The notes under the pieces are model-generated. The model searched no databases, was not told the origin of the DNA, and saw only the letters and a list, made by a program, of their open reading frames with translations. From Taiwanofungus camphoratus (Eukaryota; Basidiomycota; Agaricomycetes; Polyporales; Taiwanofungaceae), in contig CP021221.1 in NCBI GenBank assembly GCA_003999685.1, forward strand, positions 3,162,001 to 3,226,000: a stretch of DNA of 64,000 nucleotides, written 5' to 3'. The position numbers were made by a program, and so were the translations under genes. Of this stretch, positions 1 to 7,757 are shown piece by piece (position 1 is the stretch's first letter; the number at the start of each line of letters is the position of its first letter).

Positions 1-175
1 TACCCAGCCGCGTCGTTTCGTATTTTCGAAATACGAACTTTCGCGAGTAATAGCCGCCGCTGAGGTACGCGAAGGTTCGCGCGCGCAACGCTACGTTGCT
101 TTCTCAGACTGTCTCATCTATTCTTACCCTTCCGTAGAATCCTGCACCGCCAGCGGCGCACCACGGTTCTCTGCG

Positions 176-201
176 CTGCAACGGAACGTTTGCCGTTGCA
201 G
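176..201. repeat. Hairpin with 9-bp perfect arms
   Basis: CTGCAACGG and CCGTTGCAG are separated by 8 nt. The arms are kept in all units; the loop has one variable base (AACGTTTG here, AAGGTTTG elsewhere). It lies just downstream of two looser inverted repeats (CGTATTTTCGAAATACG and GCAACG-CTA-CGTTGC). Confidence 0.8.
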
Positions 202-551
202 ACCTGGACGAAGTTTCCTGGCCGTCTCGTATCTGGGGACCTTCTCGATCCTGCACTCGTTCATTCGGGTCCTCGTCATCAAACTATCCCCGGGCCTGTT
301 CAAAAGCCTACCAAGGTATCCCGCTGACTGACTGCAGAATTCCGGCTCTCGGGTATTTCGTGCATGAATTCTAGCGACTAGGTGTGCGTTACGCGGACAG
401 AGGTACGTTATGATCACGGTTGCGACGTACGATATGTCCCGCTTACCGAACTGTGTTTACTTTGATCCATCCTCTATGACCCTGCACGTCTACCAGTCTG
501 AGCAGAATATGGTCAAGGCTATGCGGACAGGATTCGACTGTACGAGCGCAG

Positions 552-570
552 ACGTACCTTCCAGGTACGT
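552..570. repeat. Hairpin ACGTACCT-TCC-AGGTACGT
   Basis: Perfect 8-bp arms around a 3-nt loop. The right arm contains a potential splice donor (CAG|GTACGT), so the hairpin would mask a 5' splice site if folded in RNA. Found in every unit. Confidence 0.75.
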
Positions 571-688
571 GATCTCTCGTCTCGCGGCGGGTGTCTTGCT
601 CACTGTGCGGGGCATTCGCCCTTTGTCTTCGCAGGTACGATGTTCCTTCGTTTCAGCGGGAGGAGACATCTTCCGCTCGTTTCGCTTG

Positions 689-704
689 TAGCGAAGCTTC
701 GCTA
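689..704. repeat. 16-bp perfect palindrome
   Basis: TAGCGAAGCTTCGCTA, self-complementary over its whole length. In units 6 and 7 the centre is changed (AAGGTTC), which destroys perfect symmetry. Units 1-5 keep it. Confidence 0.75.
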
Positions 705-1059
705 GCGATTGCGCTTGGTCCGATCGAGTACGTACGTGTGATTTCCCGTCTCCCGTGCGTCCTTCCCCACCCCATTCTCCGTTGCCCTTTCCGAGGCTGA
801 CGCGCTACGGAGATGCAGCGGCCACTTTCGCCCGTCTTCCCTGCAAGCGAGGACCCGAGCGTGGACAGCTCGTCGTCACCAGGGCACCGCGCCGCGTAGC
901 CTCTAGCGGGATGACGAGAGCCGCGCAGGAACACTGGGCGAGCGAATGCGAGATGGGCGGCATTTCTCGTCTCTCGCCTCCGCGGGTATTCGTTTCGCCT
1001 GGTTGGATGGAGGATGGGGTCGGCGTACCGGGGCGGAGATGGAAGGAGGAGGATTGGGG

Positions 1060-1065
1060 TATAAA
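1060..1065 (+). promoter_or_regulatory. TATA box with pyrimidine-rich leader, unit 1
   Basis: TATAAA in a G-rich context, followed by about 90 nt of C/T-rich sequence (a typical fungal core promoter and 5' leader) and an ATG at 1182. The arrangement is kept in all seven units, which fits a functional or recently functional promoter. What it would transcribe is unclear, because no gene is recognised in block III. Confidence 0.5.
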
Positions 1066-1181
1066 GCGGTGGGTGTTCTTGCCGTTCTCTTCTTCCGTCC
1101 CCTTTCCAGTCCGTCCTGTTTACCCTCTCTCTTCTCCTCCCCCCGTCTCTTCCCCGCATCTCGATCAGGCTTACCTCAATC

Positions 1182-1241
1182 ATGCCAACACTCACCATGC
1201 TTCCATCATGGAGCACCTTCCACGCAGTTCACCGTCGATGA
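1182..1241 (+). CDS. Short first-exon-like ORF downstream of TATA box, unit 1
   Basis: ATG at 1182 (MPTLTMLPS...) follows the pyrimidine-rich leader and stops after 19 residues. A potential splice donor (GATGAG|GTAAGG) lies at the stop, so it may be a first coding exon of a lost gene. Units 2 and 4 carry a different ending (...PSRCTFPARCS) next to GACGAG|GTAGGG. I do not recognise a family; low confidence that it is translated. Confidence 0.2.
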   Translation: MPTLTMLPSWSTFHAVHRR

Positions 1242-2427
1242 GGTAAGGAAGATACCTGTATTTCCGTCAATCTATGTACTGACATGTCTGCTACCTACCT
1301 GCACCATGCTCCCCATTCGCGATGCGGTCGCGTCGCTTGACTGCGCTCGCCGTTCGTGAGCGTCCGAACGCGTTCATGGCACGATCCTCACGGTAGCGAG
1401 GATGCCAGTGCCGTCGACTGCCCACCTGACCACTTGCCCGACCGCTCACTCGATCGCTCGCCCTTCGCCTCGCTCTCGATCACTTTCTCCCTCCGCTTCA
1501 CGCATCACGGAGCGTCAAGACCACAGGTACGTACCGGTTCGTCTGAGCCGGCCCGCCGCCGAACTCACCCTGCCGTTCCTCACATCCCAGACATCGCGCT
1601 CGCCGCGTGAGCGGCTCCGTTGGCAGGGGGGGCAGGCACGAAAGCGCGGAGGAAGGCGGTGTTGGCAGTATCATAGAAAGAAGTAGATTACCGTAGCGTA
1701 GCGTAGTTACACTCTCGGCCGTGCGCAGGTACGCCGGGTGGTGCATTGCGGCACTCGCGCCGCGCTCGTTCTCGGCCAGCCAGCCGGGACCCAATAGCGA
1801 GATTTGAGGGGGAAAGACGGGCATAGTGGATCCCGTCCGTCCCCCATTCCTCGAGCGCGCCGAGGCGCTCGCAGCTCGTACGGGGCGCAGCGTCGGTGGC
1901 TATGCGGCTTCGCCGAGGGAAACCGCACCAAGCCCGGGTCTACGCCGTTCGCAAGTGGGCGGGATAGCCACTGCTGGCAGCTGGCTGACTGCACGTCAAA
2001 CGACGAGCAGGGACCAGCCGCGAGCAGCACCGGTACCGCCAGGACGAGTGCCTCGAGAACGGCAGACGTCAGACGTCAGACGCTGGGAGCAGGGTTCAGC
2101 GAGCCGGGAGCAAGGCTGGGATGACGTACCTAGCGGGACATCCAACCCACGGCCGTGTCACGCCGGGCGTTGACACCAAACGCCGTTCGTCATCGGCCTG
2201 CCAGAGAAGGCACGGGCGCTGACTGGCATTGCGCGCGGATAGTCTGCGCGCGACGCTGGAATTCGTCAGCGCGTGAGGCGGTGCGCCGTTTGCGAACGTG
2301 CCGAGTTTGAGGCGGTTGCGAGTCGCGAGCCGTGGACGGCTGGATGGGATGGGCTGTTGGCGGTATCGCGGCGCACGGATCGGGGACAGTGGGCAGAGGG
2401 AAGGGGATACCGTCAGCACCGTCTCAC
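1242..2427. other. Block III, unit 1: no gene recognised
   Basis: About 1.2 kb of GC-rich sequence in which ORFs overlap in several frames on both strands without any recognisable protein. One intron-like stretch on the plus strand runs from 1527 (CAG|GTACGTACC) to 1590 (CATCCCAG). A short triplet run GTAGCGTAGCGTAG occurs near 1694. On the minus strand, acceptor- and donor-like sites flank 2130-2230, which might be a decayed further exon of the TMEM135-like gene, but it does not match that family. Confidence 0.5.
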
Positions 2428-3438
2428 CCTCAACGCCTGCTGCTCGATCGCGGTCCGCGGCCCGCGCTTCTCGAAGAGATTCGCAACCGCGCCCGCGAGC
2501 GCGGAGTATGATCGCCGCGTTCGCTTGCACAGCCACGCCTGGTGCGTCTGCGTGGCCGTCGAGAGGCACGGGCCGTGGCCTGCTCGGCGTCGTCAGGGAA
2601 GGGAGAGTCCGGGGAAGGGGACACGGAGTGGAGAAGGGTGTGGCGGAGGAGCGAGCGCGAGCGGGTGGAGTTGGCGTGCCGCGGCCTGGGCTCGGGGGGA
2701 GCGCGTTGAGTGACGAATTTGTAGAGGGGTCAGGGGCACGAGGGTGGTGGTGAGATGACGAGGCAACATGGATGATAAACGGGGGCGCACCGAGCATGGC
2801 TGCGAGTCTGAACGACTCGCGCCCGAACGCTGCATGCTGTATGAGCCCAAGGCACGTCTCGGTCAGTACAGCGGACGGAGAGACGTCGTGAGAGAGGTGG
2901 ATCGGAACGATCCACCGGTCGCTCGCTCTGCCTGCCGGGAGAGCGAAATGACGTAGCCCGTCTCAGCTGACGGGCTCTCTCGGCGGATCCGCGCTGTGTG
3001 CTATCGCTGTGTGCACGCATCGGGGCACTCACCTCGGCACGTTGTCGATTCGGGTCATGCGCAGGATCGGATTGACACCCGAGGGGATAGCGAACGCCAA
3101 GCCGCCCGCCCCTGGCGTTTGACAGCGCAAAGACGTCAAGATTCGCGACGCTGGAAAAGGCTGGGAGACGTACCGAGGCCGCCCCTGCTGCCGTGCTCGA
3201 GACACTCCCACAGGTCCTGCAGCTCGACGGGTCGCTCGCCCCTGTTCGCGCCAGACGATCTTGCGGGCCTCGCGGAGGCGCTCCCCGTAGTTTGCGAGTG
3301 CGACGGGGTTGTCGAACGAGGCCATGGCGCGCACTTGGGGGCGAATCCGAGGAAGGAGGGCGAGCGCGACAGGCCGGGTGCCTGGTCCGGGTCCGGGGAA
3401 AGCGGGGAAAGCGGCGTGGTGGCGTTGCGGGGAGCCAT
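2428..3438 (-). pseudogene. TMEM135/Tim17-like membrane protein gene, truncated fragment, unit 1
   Basis: Minus strand, starting at the ATG of MAPRNATTP. Visible pieces: a first exon with ASFDNPVALANYGERLREARKIVW and ELQDLWECLEH; a second exon (GGLAFAI.SGVN.ILRMTRID.VPR) bounded by GTACGT...CAG and GTGAGT introns; a third with LIQHAAFGPESFRLAA; then ALYKFVLNALP, AQTHQAWLCKRTRR and ALAGAVANLFEKRGPRTAIEQQ, ending at a GTGAGA donor (2427). The order matches the N-terminal half of fungal TMEM135-like proteins. In unit 1 exon 1 carries two compensating indels. A frame change before LSTAAQTHQ is shared by all units. The remaining C-terminal half is not found. Family assignment is from memory of conserved motifs. 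Confidence 0.6.
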
Positions 3439-4044
3439 GGTGCGCTTGGGGAGTCGGTTGCGGCTGGATAGCGGGAGCGTGAAGAGCAAGAGCGCCTGTG
3501 GCAGCGTGACGTCTGGTTGGCTTGGGGCGCGACTAGTGATGTGGGGGAACTCACCTGGGCGTGGCCGCAGTCTCTCTCGAGCCAGCGCGGGGACAAGGAT
3601 GGTTGCCGGAGAGCGGTGCCAGATGCGAGGCGTAGAATATGAGAGGTGGCGTCAGGACTGCTTGAGATGGCAGTCGCTGTCGAGATAAGCGCCCAACAGG
3701 CGCCGGGTGCGTTGGCTGAGAAGAACGACGATGCTGGAGACGAAACACCGAGAGCGCTGCGGCCACGCTCGTTCAGTGTGCATTTCCCTGCCCTACGTCT
3801 CTGTCCTCCTGAGCACTCTGCACACACGGCCAGGCTTCCACCCGCTCTAAGGCCGTGCTAGGATTCTATTCTGCGGCGGGGGAGCGTGTTTCCCGCGTGC
3901 CTATCGACAGCCGCAGGCCTGACCACGACGAGAATAGCGGCGTCTGACAGCGAATCACACTCGGATCGTCGACGAACGTGGCTGCCGTCCGCCCCGCCGA
4001 AGCCCTCCTTGCGCGTTTCTCACTGATGTGACCTGACACGAGCC
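3439..4044. promoter_or_regulatory. Head-to-head intergenic region, unit 1
   Basis: About 600 bp between the divergent start codons of the TMEM135-like fragment (3438, minus) and the phytase (4045, plus). It would be the shared promoter of both. It holds GC-rich sequence without a clear TATA box near either start. On the minus strand a donor-like GTGAG lies near 3555, so the TMEM135-like transcript may begin with a leader exon further upstream. Confidence 0.4.
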
Positions 4045-5363
4045 ATGTCCAAACGACAGAGCCAGCTCCTCCCCGACGCTTATAGCCGCTGCAGGAGCGC
4101 GAGGGGCATCAAGACTCTCGGCGCATACCCTGCTCTCAGCTGGACGAGGCGCACGCTCTGCGGCAAGATGTCGAGCCTCTTTCTCATCTGCGTGTCATTC
4201 TACATCTTTTGCGCGTACGTGACGCTGGTCGCGTCCAAGCCCGACTCGCGCTCTGGCAGGCAGCAGCCCACGACGTCGGGCGGGTTCGCTCTGCCGGAGA
4301 GCGCACACAGCTGGGCGATGTACACGCCGTACTACCCGCTGGACGACTACGTGCCTCCGCCACAGGACTGCGAGATTGTCCAGGTGAGCGTCGTGTGTGG
4401 TCTGCGTCGATCGATCGCGATCGTCCGCGGTGCAGAGTCGTGGTCCGCGGACGTATCGGGGCATTGCCCTTGCATTTCATATTGACGATCGCCGGTCATG
4501 TCACAGGTCAACATCGTACGTCATACGCTATCTCGTAGATACACCGCATCGACTGAGGCTTCCGCCAGCTGCAAAGACACGGCGCTCGGTACCCGACGAA
4601 ATCGGCCAGCAAGGCGATCAAGAAGGCGCTGAAGAAGCTGCAGGGCGCAAGGAACTTTACGGACCCCCAAATGTATTTCCTCCACAACTTCACCTACTCG
4701 CTCGGCAAAGACGACCTGGTGCCGTTCGGGGCTGCAGAGTGAGCGTGGTCCTGCTACGATCGGGCGGTGGACTGACGGAGGCCACATAGGTCGTACGACG
4801 CCGGCGAGCAGGCGTTCTGGCGGTACTCGGATCTGATGAGTGAGGACAAGCTGCCGTTCGTGCGGGCTTCGAGCAAACAGCGGGTGGTGGATTCGGCGAC
4901 GAACTGGACAGCAGGTATGTGGATGTTGTCAAGTTGATGGCCCGGCTCACGTTGTAGGAAGGATTCGCGGCGGCCAGCCACCAGCAATACGCGCCGGTCC
5001 TGTCGGTCATCCTGTCGGAAAGCGTAGGTCGGTCTCGCGCCATCTCACACACAGCCGGCACTCACGCACGCATAGGCCAACGACACCCTGGACGACGCGA
5101 ACTGCCCGAACGCCGGGTCAGCAGACGCACAGGACGCGGCGTGGCAGGCGGTGTACGCGCCGAACATCACCGCGGCGCTCAACGCGTACGCGCCGGGGGC
5201 GGACCTGGACGACGACGACACGGCGAGCCTGATCAGCCTGTGCCCGTTCGAGACGGTGGCAAACATGGGACGGAGCGGGTTCTGCGGGCTGTTCGAGCAG
5301 CTGGGGGCGTTCGCTGGGTACGAGTACGCGGGCGATGGAGGTGGAGGTGGAGTGGGGTGTTGA
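4045..5363 (+). CDS. Histidine-acid phytase, 3'-truncated, unit 1
   Basis: A basidiomycete-type phytase, which releases phosphate from phytate. Exons are 4045-4383, 4507-4515, 4569-4738, 4790-4914, 4962-5023 and 5076-5363, giving 330 residues. Residues ~42-64 ([21 protein letters not shown]) form one membrane or signal-anchor helix. Exon 2 is a 9-nt microexon (VNI). The junction of exons 2 and 3 gives [12 protein letters not shown] with the catalytic RHGxRxP motif. Then follow [55 protein letters not shown] and [19 protein letters not shown]. After that the reading runs into a glycine tail and a stop. Basidiomycete phytases continue for about 160 residues, including the HD proton-donor motif, so this copy is unlikely to be active. 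Confidence 0.85.
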
Positions 5364-5429
5364 GTGGGCGTGGGATGGTTACGTTTCGAAGAGAGGATTG
5401 GTGTGCATGGAGGTTAGGGTCAAAAACAG

Positions 5430-5485
5430 GTAAGTCCACGACGGTTTTTGGCTATGTCCACTGACATGGCTTCCCCTCCCCGCAG
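5430..5485 (+). other. 56-nt intron-like copy 1, unit 1
   Basis: Starts CAG|GTAAGTCC, has a CTGAC branch-like site 22 nt before the end, and ends CTTCCCCTCCCCGCAG. It has the form of a complete spliceosomal intron. Same length as the two related copies at 5555 and 5641. Confidence 0.6.
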
Positions 5486-5507
5486 GGACACTCCATTTTT
5501 ATCATTT

Positions 5508-5537
5508 CCAGGGGGGCACAGAAGATGTCCCCCCTGG
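5508..5537. repeat. Hairpin CCAGGGGGG/CCCCCCTGG
   Basis: Perfect 9-bp arms with a 12-nt loop, located between intron-like copies 1 and 2. A diverged relative (CCGGGG...CCCCGG) directly precedes the donor of copy 3. In unit 4 the G-run is expanded at 32,460-32,470 and the right arm is lost. Confidence 0.7.
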
Positions 5538-5554
5538 TAGAGCTAAATAAAGAT

Positions 5555-5610
5555 GCAAGTCCTCGACGGTTTCAGACTCCGTGGACTTGCATGACTTCCC
5601 CTCCCCGCTG
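5555..5610 (+). other. 56-nt intron-like copy 2 with both splice dinucleotides lost
   Basis: Aligns end to end with the copies at 5430 and 5641. The donor is GCAAGT instead of GTAAGT and the 3' end is CCCCGCTG instead of CCCCGCAG. It has gained a 10-bp inverted repeat (ATGCAAGTCC 5553-5562, GGACTTGCAT 5583-5592). It looks like a dead intron copy inside the exon between copies 1 and 3. Confidence 0.55.
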
Positions 5611-5640
5611 ACCCGGGGCATAGATGACGTGGCCCCCCCG

Positions 5641-5696
5641 GTAAGTCCAGATCCATTCTGGCCTCTGTTCACTTACGCGGCTTCCCCTCCCCGCAG
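5641..5696 (+). other. 56-nt intron-like copy 3, unit 1
   Basis: GTAAGTCC donor preceded by a C-run, CTTAC branch-like site and CTTCCCCTCCCCGCAG acceptor. The following exon start (GAGCACTCC) resembles the one after copy 1 (GGACACTCC), so intron and adjoining exon were duplicated together. Confidence 0.6.
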
Positions 5697-5757
5697 GAGC
5701 ACTCCAATCCACGCCGCAAAAGATCTGCCTTGGCTGCCAAAGGGAACAGCGTGGCCG

Positions 5758-5776
5758 AAACCCTAATCTAGGGTTT
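5758..5776. repeat. Telomere-like palindrome, unit 1
   Basis: AAACCCTAATCTAGGGTTT: 8-bp arms around ATC. The left half contains CCCTAA, the common fungal telomere repeat. Only one such unit is present per macrosatellite unit. Confidence 0.7.
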
Positions 5777-5809
5777 ATCGCTCTCAGCGGAACGCCTTCT
5801 GGAGGTCCC

Positions 5810-5856
5810 GTAAGTACTCCCAGCGACGACCGAGCGCTGCTCTAACTCACCGTTAG
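5810..5856 (+). other. 47-nt intron-like module GTAAGTACT...TTAG
   Basis: GTAAGTACT donor, CTAAC branch-like site 16 nt before the end, and CCGTTAG acceptor. Related copies lie at 6020 (acceptor lost) and 7697-7757 (donor changed to ATAAGT, acceptor CCGTTAG kept). The flanking 60-100 bp is also shared, including ACTCACCCTCCC, which on the minus strand reads as a GGTGAGT donor. Confidence 0.55.
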
Positions 5857-6188
5857 CGCGCTTTCCACAACAATCGAGATCAGAATGACTCACCCTCCCG
5901 GTAGTTGATGCACCGCAGGCCTTGTCTTCAACGGTTGCGACGCAGGACAGGCACAGATTGGTACGTGCTTCCCTCTTCATCCGCTTGTTTCTTGTGGCGG
6001 AACGTCGTTTGAGGGTTTCGTAAGTACTGCTTCGAATCGTGCTTAATACACCGCGCGCACAACGATTGAGGTCGAAATCACTCACCAGATGGTTCCAGAT
6101 AGCCGATACCCCGTCACAGGCCTTGTTTTCCACGGCACAGGACAGGCCTCAGAATCGTGCGTGCTACCCCACCAGTTGGTAACGCCAT

Positions 6189-6305
6189 ACGCCATTGATA
6201 ACCCAGCCTTAGGTTAGCGTTCTCCATGACGCAGCGGACGTCCCGGAACATAAAGTTCTGGCTCGCATCACAGTTAGCCCACTCGATGCGAAGATCGTGA
6301 CCGAA
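6189..6305 (-). pseudogene. Unidentified exon-like fragment (39 codons), unit 1
   Basis: Minus-strand open stretch with protein-like composition: FGHDLRIEWANCDASQ then NFMFRDVRCVMENANLRLGY. It has no start codon of its own at the left and is followed by unrelated sequence. Units 4-7 keep the frame with a few replacements; units 2 and 3 carry an extra ~20 nt that changes it. I do not recognise the family. Confidence 0.35.
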
Positions 6306-6537
6306 ACGACTTACCCCCCTCCTTCAAAATTCCTCCTCCTGACCCTGAGCATGTATGGCAAGCACGCCGCACACCTAGATGTACCTTAATAAAGGTAAAC
6401 CAATATTACATTTATTTCTAATGCTTACCTCCTGCGGGCAACTGAGTGACATCAACCTGCGTGACGTCAATGTGCGTGCCACAATCATCGCCAACGCAGA
6501 AGCCCGAACACAGCTTCCAATTCTCAACGTTGTGAAC

Positions 6538-7016
6538 GACGGGAGCTTGAAGCTCGCAACGACCGTTGCGCGTGCGCTCGCAGATGCGGAGATGCCCTTT
6601 GGATCTTCTAGACGGCCTCCTACCCCCTGCTCGCGGGACGTCGATATGTATAGATATTGCGATCCCGGCCTTGCTTTTCGCCCATATTGTGGTCAGATGA
6701 TAGTGTACGTTCAGCAACTTTATACACAACGGAGCTTGAAGCTCGCAACGACCATTGCGCTCGCAGGTGCGCTTCCCAGGGACCGAGATGCCCTTTGAAT
6801 CTTCAAGACGGCCTCCTGCCCCCTGCTCGCGGGACGTCGATATGTATATATATTGCCATCCCGGCCTCGCTTTTCGCCCATATCATGGTCAGATGCTAGT
6901 GTACGTTCAGCACCTTTATAGACAACGAGAAGCTCGAAACTCACAACCGTCGTCCTGCCTGCAGATGCCCTTTCGATCTTCAACATAGCCTCCTGCCCCT
7001 GCTCGCGGGACGTCGA
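6538..7016. repeat. ~190-bp subrepeat array, unit 1 (3 copies)
   Basis: The motif AAGCTCG(C/A)AAC recurs at 6550, 6739 and 6930 (spacing 189 and 191). Each copy contains a purine/pyrimidine stretch, CTGCTCGCGGGACGTCGATAT, an AT-rich core (GTATATATATTG) and CAGATG.TAGTGTACGTTCAGCA. The last copy runs into the RPT5 fragment. A further degenerate copy of the GGGACGTCGATATGTATA part lies near 7838. Confidence 0.85.
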
Positions 7017-7166
7017 TATCTCGATTCTGCGTTGCCTCGATTAGAACGGTTGGACAGGACGATCGAGTTCCCGTTGCCAAATGAGACGGCCCGCGCCTGC
7101 ATCCTTGAAATACACGCGCGAAAGATGTCTGTCTCCCTCAATGTTAACTACGAGGAGCTTGCTCGA
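7017..7166 (+). pseudogene. Proteasome 26S ATPase RPT5 fragment, unit 1
   Basis: Fifty codons ([21 protein letters not shown]... to ...NYEELAR) matching the AAA+ small-domain border of RPT5, where family members read [35 protein letters not shown]. The real protein is a regulatory-particle ATPase of about 430 residues that unfolds proteasome substrates. Here there is no Walker A or B segment upstream and the C-terminal helix (STDDFNGAQLKAV...) is absent. The arginine-finger region is changed (RLER for RSGR), and there is no start codon. It is a captured fragment, not a gene. Confidence 0.75.
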
Positions 7167-7335
7167 TGTCCTTGTCGATGCGCGCATTGAGAATGAACGT
7201 CTAGACGAAACACATACAAAACGAATATAGACGTTGCGACAGTGGCCTCGCTTTCGGCCCACATTGTGATGGTTCCCCCTCTCCGCAAGAATACTCCGTT
7301 CGAGTCCAATCCAGGCCGCGAGAGATTGAGAGCGC

Positions 7336-7578
7336 ATGCCTTTGCCAGGTTTGCGTGCAAACACGGTTGACCCTGATCTTGACCCCTACCTCCTACCCTC
7401 CTCTGCCTCCGCGGTGTGCACTGCGCTCGCAGTCGCGGCGCTGTGGCGGAACCTCATAGCGCACGCGGCCGTGGACGTAGAGATTGTCATTAGGGGATCA
7501 CGCGCAAAGATGGCAGAGCAGCTGGAGCAGATACTGGCTCTGCGTGCTGCGAACATGACCGTGCGCAAGCTGCTGTGA
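7336..7578 (+). CDS. Hypothetical 80-aa ORF, unit 1
   Basis: ATG at 7336. The C-terminal part has good codon structure ([21 protein letters not shown], ending ILALRAANMTVRKLL) and could be the last exon of a lost gene. Related ORFs are in units 3, 5, 6 and 7; units 2 and 4 keep much of the reading but not the start. No family recognised. Confidence 0.25.
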   Translation: MPLPGLRANTVDPDLDPYLLPSSASAVCTALAVAALWRNLIAHAAVDVEIVIRGSRAKMAEQLEQILALRAANMTVRKLL

Positions 7579-7757
7579 AGAGATGTCGGCCGTGGGGGCG
7601 GGATGGACAGTGCGAGAAGCACGAGTGGTTGATGCACACTGGTCTGGTCTGTTCGTCGCTCTCGCTTTTCGCAGCGAAATGTCTTTTCAAGGCCCCATAA
7701 GTACTCCCAGCAGTGTGCTCTACGTTTTCGATGACCCCTGCTCTAAATCACCGTTAG

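Larger units (their letters stand above)
1..760. other. Block I, unit 1: inverted-repeat-rich segment
   Basis: No gene is recognised. The block holds several short hairpins or palindromes: CTGCAACGG/CCGTTGCAG arms at 176-201, ACGTACCTTCCAGGTACGT at 552-570 and the perfect palindrome TAGCGAAGCTTCGCTA at 689-704. An intron-like stretch runs from CAG|GTACGTGATC (about 563) to TTCGCAG (about 636). A plus-strand reading of about 440-560 (FDPSSMTLHVYQSEQ...) looks protein-like but I cannot assign it. Equivalent blocks are 9076-9810, 18147-18880, 26966-27710, 36214-36975, 45843-46600 and 55443-56200. Confidence 0.6.
5364..6188 (+). other. Block VII, unit 1: duplicated intron-like modules
   Basis: Three 56-nt intron-sized copies lie at 5430-5485, 5555-5610 and 5641-5696. 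All end in CTTCCCCTCCCCGC(A/T)G; the first and third have GTAAGTCC donors and CTGAC or CTTAC branch-like sites. A second family, GTAAGTACT...CTAACTCACCGTTAG, lies at 5810-5856, with diverged copies at 6020 and 7697. Hairpins occur at 5508-5537 and 5553-5592. Between 5697 and 5809 one plus-strand frame is open into the donor (ending NLGFIALSGTPSGGP), so these may be relics of exons of an unidentified gene. Confidence 0.6.

Noticed and set aside
6538-7016. CRISPR-like array
   Set aside because: The period is ~190-200 bp with similarity over the whole unit; there are no short repeats with unique spacers, and the organism is a eukaryote.
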